A DNA stretch of 8,442 nucleotides from Halococcaceae archaeon (lineage in GTDB: Archaea; Halobacteriota; Halobacteria; Halobacteriales; Halalkalicoccaceae), in NCBI GenBank assembly GCA_007129135.1, contig SKWB01000330.1:1-8442 (forward strand), given 5' to 3'. This document shows positions 1 to 6,186 of this stretch, one piece after another. Positions within the stretch are counted from its first letter, which is position 1; each line of letters begins with the position of its first letter. The notes below the pieces were generated by a model. The model had not been told where the DNA came from. It saw only the letters and a program-made list of their open reading frames with translations, and made no database searches. The position numbers were made by a program, and so were the translations under genes.

Positions 1-741
1 ATCGTCTTCATGCCATCGGTGCTCTACCGGAGCGGCCAGCTCCTCGACGTCGAACGGATCACGCGTGCCGCACACGAGGCCGGTGCCCTCTGCGGGTTCG
101 ACCTCGCGCACTCGATCGGCGTCGTCCCACACCGGCTCTCCGAACACGGCGTCGACGTCGCGGTCTGGTGCACCTACAAGTACCTGAACGGCGGCCCCGG
201 GGCGATCGCCGGGCTCTACGTGAACGAGCGGCATCTACCCGCGAGACCGGGGCTCGCCGGCTGGTGGGGCCACGAGAAGGGAACACAGTTCGACATGAAT
301 CTCACCTACACGCCAGCCCCCGACGCGGGAGCGTTCCAGGTCGGGACGGTGCCGGTGCTCTCGGCCGCCCCGTTGTTCGGCGCGCTCTCGGTACTGGAGG
401 ACGCGGGGATGGACGCGATCCGCGAGCGGTCGCTCTCGCTCACCGGGTTCCTGATCGACCTCGTCGACGAGATCGAGGGGTTCGCCGTCGGAACCCCCCG
501 CGACCCCGAGCGCCGTGGGGGCCACGTCGCGGTCGAACACGGAGAGGCCTACCGGATCAGCCAGGCGCTCCGCTCGCGGGGCGTGATCGTCGACTACCGG
601 CCGCCGAACGTGATCCGTGTCTGTCCCGCACCGCTGTACACCTCACACGCGGACGTCTCGCGGGTGGCGGGCGAGCTACGGGAGATCGTCGAGACCGGAG
701 CGTACGAACGCTTCGACGCCGCGAGCGACGGCGTCACCTGA
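1..741 (+). CDS. kynU: Kynureninase, 5' end missing (runs off left edge)
   Basis: PLP-dependent hydrolase that cleaves L-kynurenine to anthranilate and alanine in cytoplasmic tryptophan catabolism. The frame is open from base 1, so the N-terminal part lies outside the window; the ATG at 10 is internal. Seen: YRSGQLLD near the visible start, then GFDLAHSIG, whose Asp should bind the PLP pyridine nitrogen, and CTYKYLNGGPGA, whose Lys (codon 178-180) is the expected Schiff-base lysine. Further on come GWWGHE and a C-terminal small domain with YRPPNVIRVCPAPLY. These match the kynureninase family in order and spacing. About 246 residues of the usual ~410-430 are visible. The stop codon lies two bases from the stop of the convergent acyltransferase gene. 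Any operon partner would lie to the left, out of view. Confidence 0.93.
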   Translation: MVFMPSVLYRSGQLLDVERITRAAHEAGALCGFDLAHSIGVVPHRLSEHGVDVAVWCTYKYLNGGPGAIAGLYVNERHLPARPGLAGWWGHEKGTQFDMNLTYTPAPDAGAFQVGTVPVLSAAPLFGALSVLEDAGMDAIRERSLSLTGFLIDLVDEIEGFAVGTPRDPERRGGHVAVEHGEAYRISQALRSRGVIVDYRPPNVIRVCPAPLYTSHADVSRVAGELREIVETGAYERFDAASDGVT

Positions 742-743
742 AC

Positions 744-1643
744 TCAGTCCGACGCGGGGAGGTCGCGCTCGAACTCGTCGAAGGCCTCGAGGTCGTCGGG
801 GAGTTCGTAGTCGAGTCTCCGTCCTGTTCGATCCGTCTCGACCGGTTCGTCGACCGGTTTCGCCACGTCCTCCCATCCCGGTTTCACCTTCACGCTCTTC
901 GCGGGCATGCCCACCGCGATGTGGTGGGCGGGGACGTCGCCCTGGACGACCGCGCGCGCGCCGACGATGGCGTTCTCTCCCACGGTACAGCCCGCCCGCA
1001 CCATCGAGTCGTAGGTGAGCCTGACGTCGTCCTCGATCGTGGTGTGGAAGTTCGTCACCTCGGTCTGGTCGACGACGTCGTGGTCGTGGCTGTAGACGTG
1101 GACGCCGTCGGAGACCGAGACGCGGTCGCCGATGGTCAGGTAGCCCCGGTCGTCCAGGTGGACCCCGTCGTGGACGACGACGTTCTCCCCCACGGAGATG
1201 TTGTGGCCGTAGGTGAACGTGATCCCCTTGAAGAACCGACAGCCCTCGCCGCACTCCTCGAAGAGGTGGTCGGCGAGCATCCGTCTGAAACGGAGCGCGA
1301 ACTCGACGTTGTCGGCCATCGGTGTCGCGTCGAACTGCCGCCAGAGCCACTGGAGGTGTTTCGACCGCCGGAACGCCTCCTCGTCTTTCTCCGCGTAGTA
1401 CTCGCTCTCGAGCGTCGCGTTGCACGGGTCGTAGCCCTGCAACCGGACGCGTTCGGCTGCCGAGACCTCCTCGCCGGCCCGCCACGCCTCGTACGCCTCG
1501 CGATCCCCGTAGAGGTCGACCAGCGTGTCGCGGACGACCTCGCAGGTGTCCTCCTCGCCCGAGAGCCGCTCGTCGACCTCGTCGACGAACGCCTGGACCC
1601 CCCGCTCGGCCGCCTCCGGGAGTGAGACGTGTCGCTTCGTCAT
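744..1643 (-). CDS. Hexapeptide-repeat O-acyltransferase (maltose/galactoside acetyltransferase-like)
   Basis: 299 residues from ATG 1643. Residues ~145-255 form a left-handed beta-helix of hexapeptide repeats (ISVGENVVV, LTIGDRVSV, CTVGENAIV) ending in AVGMPAKSVKVKPGW, the typical tail of maltose/galactoside O-acetyltransferases. The VYSHDHDVVD segment (residues ~183-192) sits where the catalytic histidine of that family lies. Such enzymes use acetyl-CoA and act as trimers; the acceptor cannot be read from sequence. Odd points are a ~130-residue N-terminal part, much longer than the usual ~55-residue MAT cap, containing PCNATLESEYYAEKD and an aromatic/basic helix, and an acidic C-terminal tail of ~40 residues. 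The frame stays open far upstream (to 2246), but that part overlaps the divergent gene and reads like a shadow. The ATG gives a sensible N-terminus and fits a promoter-like TATA position. Confidence 0.85.
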   Translation of the reverse strand: MTKRHVSLPEAAERGVQAFVDEVDERLSGEEDTCEVVRDTLVDLYGDREAYEAWRAGEEVSAAERVRLQGYDPCNATLESEYYAEKDEEAFRRSKHLQWLWRQFDATPMADNVEFALRFRRMLADHLFEECGEGCRFFKGITFTYGHNISVGENVVVHDGVHLDDRGYLTIGDRVSVSDGVHVYSHDHDVVDQTEVTNFHTTIEDDVRLTYDSMVRAGCTVGENAIVGARAVVQGDVPAHHIAVGMPAKSVKVKPGWEDVAKPVDEPVETDRTGRRLDYELPDDLEAFDEFERDLPASD

Positions 1644-1662
1644 GGCCCTCTTTACCCCGCCT

Positions 1663-1686
1663 CGCACAAATCGGTTCGGTTGTGCG
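1663..1686. promoter_or_regulatory. Inverted repeat over the acyltransferase promoter
   Basis: CGCACAA and TTGTGCG are perfect 7-base inverted arms with a 10-base spacer, so the half-sites are 17 bases centre to centre. The element covers -20 to -43 relative to the acyltransferase ATG, exactly where a TATA box for a short-leader or leaderless transcript would sit. The spacer edge reads GATTTG on the minus strand, a weak TATA candidate. A repressor-type operator is inferred; no regulator can be named. Confidence 0.5.
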
Positions 1687-1853
1687 CGGGCCTCGCAGGA
1701 CGGTCGAGCGCCCGGCGGGGCGTCGCCCCTCTCGACCCGATCGACCACGGTGTAGCGAGTGACTTCCCTCTCATCTACGCGTCGTGATTCCTCGCAGCCG
1801 GATACGTATCGGGACCCTAATCCGAGTGCGGTCGGCCGCGAAGCGCGGACGAG

Positions 1854-1884
1854 GATCCGGGGTCGGCGTCGCCGAGCCCCGATC
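1854..1884. repeat. 31-base imperfect palindrome upstream of the aldo/keto reductase
   Basis: GATCCGGGGTCGGCG and CGCCGAGCCCCGATC flank a single T. All bases pair except one extra C in each arm, which bulge on opposite sides. As RNA or cruciform the centre would open to a loop of about five bases with a long GC-rich stem. It lies 78-108 bases before the reductase ATG. It could be an operator or, if the transcript starts further upstream, a leader hairpin. Confidence 0.5.
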
Positions 1885-1900
1885 GATATGGGTGTTTCGT

Positions 1901-1916
1901 CGATTCCCGGGGATCG
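1901..1916. repeat. 16-base near-palindrome upstream of the aldo/keto reductase
   Basis: CGATTCCC followed directly by GGGGATCG forms an 8+8 palindrome with one T/G mismatch. It lies 46-61 bases before the reductase ATG, just upstream of the likely core promoter, a usual place for an activator or repressor site in archaea. Confidence 0.35.
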
Positions 1917-1930
1917 GCTCCATTCGCACC

Positions 1931-1940
1931 CGCTAAGTGT
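1931..1940 (+). promoter_or_regulatory. Possible TATA region of the aldo/keto reductase gene
   Basis: CGCTAAGTGT is the only AT-leaning stretch at the expected distance (about 25-30 bases) upstream of ATG 1962, which would give a leaderless or nearly leaderless transcript, common in haloarchaea. The match to a TATA consensus is weak. Confidence 0.3.
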
Positions 1941-1961
1941 CCCCGTTCCCAACGACCGAAC

Positions 1962-3017
1962 ATGCAGTACCGCACGCTCGGCTCGTCGGGAGTGGAGGTC
2001 AGCGAGGTCGGCTTCGGCGCGTGGGTCGTCGGCACCGACTGGTGGGGCGATCGAACGGACGAAGAGGACCGGGAGATGCTCCGCTACGCCTTCGAGCAGG
2101 GGATCACCTACTTCGACACCGGCGACGTCTACGGCCACGGCGAGAGCGAGGAGATCGTCGGCGAGGCGCTCTCCGAGGTCCGAGAGGAGGTGACGATCGG
2201 GACGAAAGTCGGCTACGACTTCTACAACAACCCACAGGCGGGGCACGGAGAACTCCCGAAGGAGATCACCCCCGAGTGGATCCGGGAGGCGACGGAGAGG
2301 AGCCTCGACCGGCTCGAGACCGACTACGTCGACGTCCTCCAGTTACACAACGCGAACGCCGCCGAGGTCGACGAGGACGTCCTCGAGACGCTCGAATCCC
2401 TGAAGGAGGAGGGGCTCTGCGAGTCGATCGGCTGGGCGCTCGGACCGTCGATCGGCTGGATCGCCGAAGGGAAGACGGCGATCGCCGAGGGCTTCGACTC
2501 GCTGCAGTTCGTCTGGAACGCCTTCGAGCAGGTACCGGCACGACCCTTCCTGGAGGAGATCGAGCGCCTCGACGCGGAGACGAGCCTGATCCCCCGGGTT
2601 CCACACTCCTCGGGGCTGTTGAACGAACAAGTCACTCCGGAGACCGAGTTCGAGGAGGGCGACCACCGTGCCTACCGCCCGACCGAGTGGTACGAGACGG
2701 GCTTCGAGAAGGTCGAGGCGATCCGCTTTCTGGAACGTGACGGCGAGCGGACGCTCGGGCAGGCGTCGATCCAGTGGCTGCTCGCCCACGCCCCGGTCGC
2801 GACGGTGACGCCGACGTTCCGTTCCCGGGCCGACATCGACGAGTGGGCCGCCGCGCCCGAGACGCCGCCGCTGTCGAGCGAGGAGCTCGAACGGGTGGAG
2901 GCGTTGTACGCCGATAACTTCGGGATCGAGGGCGAGGACGGGATGGACTCGCTTCGCTCCTCGGTCGGCGGCGAGGACATCGAGGCGGCGGGCGTCGACC
3001 GGGGGGCCGCCCACTGA
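1962..3017 (+). CDS. Aldo/keto reductase
   Basis: 351 residues; a cytoplasmic NAD(P)H-dependent oxidoreductase of the (beta/alpha)8 aldo/keto reductase superfamily that interconverts carbonyls and alcohols. The catalytic tetrad is complete: Asp52 and Tyr57 in FDTGDVYGHGESE, Lys82 in IGTKVGYD and His129 in VDVLQLHN. The N-terminus MQYRTLGSSGVEVSEVGFGAW is the standard start for the family, which supports ATG 1962. LGQASIQWLL near residue 267 and the following VTPTFRSRADIDEW match the C-terminal cofactor-binding part, where many relatives read IPG. The final ~25 residues are an Ala/Gly/acid-rich tail. The overall pattern is close to the bacterial ferredoxin-type or YajO-like aldo/keto reductases rather than the sugar/aldose reductases, but the substrate cannot be assigned. 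The gene appears monocistronic, with dyad elements upstream and a stop that directly touches that of the next, convergent gene. Confidence 0.93.
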   Translation: MQYRTLGSSGVEVSEVGFGAWVVGTDWWGDRTDEEDREMLRYAFEQGITYFDTGDVYGHGESEEIVGEALSEVREEVTIGTKVGYDFYNNPQAGHGELPKEITPEWIREATERSLDRLETDYVDVLQLHNANAAEVDEDVLETLESLKEEGLCESIGWALGPSIGWIAEGKTAIAEGFDSLQFVWNAFEQVPARPFLEEIERLDAETSLIPRVPHSSGLLNEQVTPETEFEEGDHRAYRPTEWYETGFEKVEAIRFLERDGERTLGQASIQWLLAHAPVATVTPTFRSRADIDEWAAAPETPPLSSEELERVEALYADNFGIEGEDGMDSLRSSVGGEDIEAAGVDRGAAH

Positions 3018-4106
3018 TCAGCGAAGCGCCCGCAGGTCGCCGCCGCCGACGTAGACCGTTCCCTCCGAGACGACGGGCGTCCGTTCTCCCGGCACCTCAC
3101 GCTCCCAGCGTGGCGTCCCACTCTCGACCGACCGCGCTTCGAGCAGCGGCGTCGGCTCGCCGGCCCGCTCGCGGGGGATCCTGACGGTGTAGAGTTCGCC
3201 CTCGGAGACGACGAGATCCGTGACCCGTTCGTCCGGGTGTCGCCACCCCGCCTCGCCGCTCTCGCGGTCGTGGGCGGCGAGACCGTCGTCACGTGTGGCG
3301 AGGTAGACGCTCTCGTCGTCGATCGCCGGTCCTGACGGGCGTTCGCCCTCGACCGTCCAGTCGAGGTCGCCCTCGGAGTACGCCGCGAGCGTGTCGGTCT
3401 CGTCGACGGCGAGCACCGTCCCGCCGTGGACGACCGGTGTCTCCGTCACCCCGTTTTCGACCTCGGTTGACCAGATCCGCTCGCCGTCCTCGCCGTCGAG
3501 CGCGGTCAGCGAGTCGCCGTCGGTCACGACGACCAGTCCCCCGTCCGCGGCGGGCCGGTCGCCGGCATCCGACCGCCAGCGTTCGGTACCCCGGCGGTCG
3601 AACGCGTACGTCCGTCCCGCGATCCCGGCGACAACGGAGTCGCGGTGGGCGACGACACGCGGTGGCCGACCACCGAGATCGACCCGCCAGCGTTCCTCGC
3701 CGTCCTCGCGGCCGTACGCCACGAGACCGTCGCCCGCCGGGAGGACGACGAGCTCTCCCACCAGCGACGGACGCCGACCGATCCCCTCGATCCGATCCGT
3801 CCGCCACCGAACCTCGCCCACGTCGGTCGAGAGCGCGTAGAGCCTCCCCCTCGTACTCGTCGGCCCGCCTCCCGAGACGACGACCGTGCCATCGGCCGTC
3901 GCCGGTCGACCGAGCGTCTCGTGCGGATCGAACGTCCACGCGACGTCCGGCGTGCCGTCTTCCGGGTCGTCGTCCCGGGTCCGCGCCGCGGCGCCGTCGG
4001 TCCGCGATCCTCGGTCTTCGACGTCGTGTCTCGCCGCCGTGACCGTCCCGGCGGCCACGACTGCTCCGCCGAGCGTGGTGAGGACCGCTCTTCTCGATCG
4101 GTGCAT
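3018..4106 (-). CDS. Tat-exported PQQ-type beta-propeller protein
   Basis: 362 residues. The N-terminus reads HRSRRAVLTTLGGAVVAAGTVTA, a twin-arginine signal (SRRAVL) with a hydrophobic core and no lipobox cysteine, so export in folded form is expected. After an acidic, disordered-looking linker (residues ~28-52), the rest is made of repeated PQQ-type blades. Examples are LYALSTDVGEVRWRTD (~89), LVAYGREDGEERWRVDL (~128), TYAFDRRGTERWRSD (~166), LTALDGEDGERIWSTE (~200), LAAYSEGDLDWTVEG (~240), LAAHDRESGEAGWRHP (~276) and LLEARSVESGTPRWER (~321), giving seven to eight blades. Such proteins may be scaffolds (BamB-like) or dehydrogenases; no catalytic PQQ-binding set was recognised, so a binding or scaffold role is more likely. 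GGAGG lies just before ATG 4106. The gene lies 101 bases downstream of the 60-residue membrane protein gene on the same strand. Confidence 0.85.
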   Translation of the reverse strand: MHRSRRAVLTTLGGAVVAAGTVTAARHDVEDRGSRTDGAAARTRDDDPEDGTPDVAWTFDPHETLGRPATADGTVVVSGGGPTSTRGRLYALSTDVGEVRWRTDRIEGIGRRPSLVGELVVLPAGDGLVAYGREDGEERWRVDLGGRPPRVVAHRDSVVAGIAGRTYAFDRRGTERWRSDAGDRPAADGGLVVVTDGDSLTALDGEDGERIWSTEVENGVTETPVVHGGTVLAVDETDTLAAYSEGDLDWTVEGERPSGPAIDDESVYLATRDDGLAAHDRESGEAGWRHPDERVTDLVVSEGELYTVRIPRERAGEPTPLLEARSVESGTPRWEREVPGERTPVVSEGTVYVGGGDLRALR

Positions 4107-4207
4107 ACCCCTCCTGTCGGGACCGGCCGGTTAGTTACCAGGTCTGTAACAGGTCCTGGCAACCGCCTAAACTCGCCCCCGTCGGTCGGTGGCGAGGGGC
4201 GCGTGGA
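4107..4207 (-). promoter_or_regulatory. Upstream region of the beta-propeller gene, with dyad and possible ribosome site
   Basis: On the minus strand this region shows GTTTAGG (~4166-4172), a possible TATA box, then a dyad at 4138-4159 and finally AGGAGGGG directly before ATG 4106, a good match to the haloarchaeal anti-Shine-Dalgarno, though only about three bases from the start. This suggests a leadered transcript of its own, although read-through from the upstream gene is possible. Confidence 0.4.
4138..4159. repeat. Nested inverted repeat upstream of the beta-propeller gene
   Basis: CCAGG at 4138-4142 and CCTGG at 4155-4159 are perfect 5-base inverted arms. Between them lies CTGTAACAG, an odd palindrome around a central A, and CAGGT occurs twice in direct orientation. 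The element lies 32-53 bases upstream of ATG 4106, on or next to the expected core promoter, and may be an operator. Confidence 0.35.
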
Positions 4208-4390
4208 TCAGCGGACGAACGCGTCGAAGAGCACGACCGAGAGGGCGAAGCCCAGCCCCGCACCCGCACCGACCACCAGCCCCCACTGCAGGTCGCCGGT
4301 GAGGGCCCCGGCGACGGCCGCGACGACGATCGGCACTGCGAGCAGGACGAGGACCCGGATCGAGAACCGGCTCCCGGAACGGCCGCCCAT
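4208..4390 (-). CDS. Small two-helix membrane protein, translationally coupled to pitA
   Basis: 60 residues, family not recognised. The start is basic (MGGRSGSRFSIR), followed by two hydrophobic segments: residues ~12-31 (VLVLLAVPIVVAAVAGALTG) and ~35-56 (LQWGLVVGAGAGLGFALSVVLF), the second rich in small residues. It ends DAFVR. The short loop and basic N-terminus predict a hairpin in the membrane with both ends inside. The ATG at 4390-4388 overlaps the pitA stop by one base (TGATG on the minus strand), a strong sign of translational coupling and co-transcription. The coding reading is supported by this overlap and by the sharply hydrophobic composition in a window otherwise rich in acidic proteins. 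A role as membrane partner of the PitA-like protein is inference only. Confidence 0.75.
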   Translation of the reverse strand: MGGRSGSRFSIRVLVLLAVPIVVAAVAGALTGDLQWGLVVGAGAGLGFALSVVLFDAFVR

Positions 4391-6141
4391 CAGGCGAGGA
4401 AGACGTGTCGCGGCCGGTCCGCGAGCACGTCACGACCCCAGCGGACCGTCTCCCTGAACTCCTCGGAGCCGAAGAAGGCCATCGCGTCCTCTCGCGCGCG
4501 CCACTGGCTCGCGATGAACATGTCGTTCTCGTCGTCCTCGTTGGCCAGCAGTTCGGTCTCGTGGTGGCCCTCCATCCCCGAGAGCAGGTCGGTCACCCCG
4601 GCGAACGTCTCGACGAAGTCCTCTCTGTGTTCGGGTTTGACGGTGTAGAACATCCCCATCGTGCCGAACCCGCTCTCGGTATCGCCGAGCACGCCGTCCT
4701 CGTCGGCGTGTGCGACGATCCCCGGGAGGTCGGCGAGGAAGCCGCTCGCGGTGTCGGCGGCCGAGCCGGTCTCCCAGATGCTCACGACGGCGAGCCGATC
4801 GCCCTCGACGGCCTCGTAGACCGCGGTCTTCACGTGCGTGTCGTAGCGGTCGAAGCCGTCTCTGAGGTCCGAGACCTCCGTCGAGAGCTCCTCGCGGTCG
4901 GCCTCCGAGTAGAGCACGAGCGCGTAGACGTCCTCGCCGTGCGGTTTCCCGCTGTAGATGTCGAGGTCGGCCAGCTCCTCCCGGATGTCGCCCTCGTCGC
5001 TGTCGGAGCCCTCTCCGTGGCCCTCGCCCGTCCCGTGGCTCTCGACCTCGCTCCCCATCGGCCCGTCGACGACCGCTGTGACTCCCGGGAGCTCCTGGAG
5101 AAAGCCGCTCGCGGTGTTCGCGGCGCCCTCGTTCGCCCAGACGCTCACGACCGCCGTCTCTCCGTCGCTCTCGTGGACCTCCGTCAGCACGTGGCTGTCG
5201 TAGTGCTCGAAGTTCCCGCGCAGCGAGTCGACCTCGGCTTCGACCTCGCTCCTCTCCGTGTCGGAGTGGATCACGAGACCGTGTGCGCCCTCCGGCGCGT
5301 CGACGGTGACGCCGAGTGCGCCGAGTTCCTCCGCGAGCGCCGTTGCGGCCTCGGCCGACTCGTCGACGGCGACCGCCTCGCCCGCCATGTACGCGTCCAA
5401 CTGGGTGGGCGCGAATCGCCGGCCGACGTAGAACGGGCCGAACTCGGCGTAGCGTGAGGAGACGGGGTCGTAGCGCATCTCCGTGATCAGCTCCTTGATG
5501 TCGGTCATCTCCTCGGAGAAGAGGGTGACGCCCCACTCCCAGTCGTCGAAGCCGATACTGCCGGTGATGACCTGTTTCACCCGGCCGGCGTAGCCCTTCC
5601 CGACCTCGCCGTGGCTCTCCATCATCTCCGCGCGCTCGGAGAAGGGGAGGTCGTACCAGTTGTACTCCGGGTCGCGGCGTTTGTCCATCGGGTAGAAACA
5701 GACGAACTCCGTGTCGGGGAGTTCGGGGTCGATCCGCGAGTCCATGTAGCGTTTCAGTCCCGGGTCCGCCTCGACCTCGGGATCGAAGTAGTCCGCGGAG
5801 GCCTCGGTGTAGCCCGACGCCTCGGTGACCGAGACGTAGGAGTAGGTGGGGGTAGTGAACTCCGCGAACGTCGTCCTCTCGAAGGCCCGCGAGGCGGTGT
5901 CGAGGTCGGCCATTCCCGGGCGGAGCGCGAGCAGGAGCAGGTCCGCCTTGTGTCCGAGCACGCTGAAGAGCGCGAACTCGCCCTCGGCGTCGGCCTGCTC
6001 GGTCAGGAAGCCAAGCGCGTCGCCGAGCGCGCGCTCGCGCGTCGCCTCGTCGGCCGCGTTCCAGGCCGGCCAGTCGACGCGTCGGAAGTCGTGGAGCGCG
6101 TACAGCCCCTCCTCGGTTCGCGGTGGCTCACGTCGTTGCAT
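4390..6141 (-). CDS. pitA: PitA-like heme protein: Cld/ChdC domain, duplicated module, ABM domain
   Basis: 583 residues from ATG 6141; a further ATG at 6165 would add eight poorly family-like residues, while MQRREPPRTEEGLYALHDFR fits haloarchaeal relatives. Residues 1-~250 are a chlorite dismutase/HemQ-type domain: FYPMDKRRDPEYNWYDLP, MMESHGEVGKGYAGRVKQ, GFDDWEWGVTLF and EMRYDPVSSRY. His177 is the expected proximal heme ligand, with Gln190 rather than Arg on the distal side, so chlorite-degrading activity is unlikely. Residues ~288-360 and ~407-478 are two copies of one module, joined by an acidic His/Gly/Ser linker. Residues ~493-583 (GMFYTVKPEHREDF to the C-terminus) look like an antibiotic biosynthesis monooxygenase-type dimeric alpha/beta domain. 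The Cld-ABM fusion is known from Haloferax volcanii PitA, whose function is unsettled. No signal peptide; cytoplasmic. It is followed without a gap by the 60-residue membrane protein. Confidence 0.9.
   Translation of the reverse strand: MQRREPPRTEEGLYALHDFRRVDWPAWNAADEATRERALGDALGFLTEQADAEGEFALFSVLGHKADLLLLALRPGMADLDTASRAFERTTFAEFTTPTYSYVSVTEASGYTEASADYFDPEVEADPGLKRYMDSRIDPELPDTEFVCFYPMDKRRDPEYNWYDLPFSERAEMMESHGEVGKGYAGRVKQVITGSIGFDDWEWGVTLFSEEMTDIKELITEMRYDPVSSRYAEFGPFYVGRRFAPTQLDAYMAGEAVAVDESAEAATALAEELGALGVTVDAPEGAHGLVIHSDTERSEVEAEVDSLRGNFEHYDSHVLTEVHESDGETAVVSVWANEGAANTASGFLQELPGVTAVVDGPMGSEVESHGTGEGHGEGSDSDEGDIREELADLDIYSGKPHGEDVYALVLYSEADREELSTEVSDLRDGFDRYDTHVKTAVYEAVEGDRLAVVSIWETGSAADTASGFLADLPGIVAHADEDGVLGDTESGFGTMGMFYTVKPEHREDFVETFAGVTDLLSGMEGHHETELLANEDDENDMFIASQWRAREDAMAFFGSEEFRETVRWGRDVLADRPRHVFLA
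4708..5280 (-). repeat. Duplicated ~73-residue module inside the PitA-like protein
   Basis: Copy 1 is residues ~288-360 (5280-5062) and copy 2 is residues ~407-478 (4923-4708). Both follow the same path: a beta strand (GLVIHS / ALVLYS), a charged helix, YDSHVLTEV / YDTHVKTAV, AVVSVW / AVVSIW, then TASGFLQELPG / TASGFLADLPG. By hand alignment about half of the positions are identical. The alternating strand-helix-strand-strand-helix-strand pattern suggests a ferredoxin-like or dimeric alpha/beta fold (inference). The linker between the copies holds GTGEGHGEGSDSDEGD. Confidence 0.8.
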
Positions 6142-6186
6142 ACTCGGACCTCGGCTCGCCGCCACATAGGCGTTTTCAACCCCCCG
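6142..6186 (-). promoter_or_regulatory. Short gap before pitA, possible TATA element
   Basis: Only 45 bases separate the stop of the four-helix membrane protein gene from the pitA ATG. On the minus strand they read GAAAACGCCTATG about 25-37 bases before the start, with CTAT at about -28, so a weak leaderless promoter is possible. Read-through from the upstream gene is equally possible. Confidence 0.3.

Larger units (their letters stand above)
1644..1961. promoter_or_regulatory. Divergent intergenic region rich in dyad symmetry
   Basis: This 318-base region separates the acyltransferase (minus) from the aldo/keto reductase (plus) and holds no convincing gene. It must contain both promoters. 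Four symmetric elements are visible: an inverted repeat at 1663-1686, the perfect palindrome GATACGTATC at 1801-1810, a 31-base dyad at 1854-1884 and a 16-base near-palindrome at 1901-1916. Both flanking genes point outward, so these cannot be ordinary terminators. Operators or leader structures are more likely. Confidence 0.6.

Noticed and set aside
168..1625. Long plus-strand open frame across kynU and the acyltransferase
   Set aside because: It overlaps two well-supported genes in other frames. Its Arg/Pro/Val-rich composition is typical of shadow frames in GC-rich DNA.
1759..2193. Small plus-strand gene in the divergent region
   Set aside because: It overlaps the reductase start in another frame and is Arg/Ser/Thr-rich without motifs.
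1644..2246. Upstream extension of the acyltransferase frame to give a ~500-residue protein
   Set aside because: It would overlap the divergent aldo/keto reductase. The added residues are not family-like, and the ATG at 1643 gives a normal start.
2343..3014. Minus-strand open frame inside the aldo/keto reductase
   Set aside because: It is a complementary-frame shadow; the reductase catalytic tetrad is on the plus strand.
3645..4457. Plus-strand open frame opposite the beta-propeller gene and the small membrane gene
   Set aside because: It is Arg/Pro-rich, without motifs, and antisense to better-supported genes.
4405..5457. Long plus-strand open frame opposite pitA
   Set aside because: It is antisense to a gene with clear domains and has no recognisable motifs; it is a GC-driven shadow.
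6142..6165. ATG at 6165 as the pitA start
   Set aside because: It adds MAASRGPS, which does not look like the family start, and removes the room for a promoter. ATG 6141 fits better, though 6165 is not excluded.
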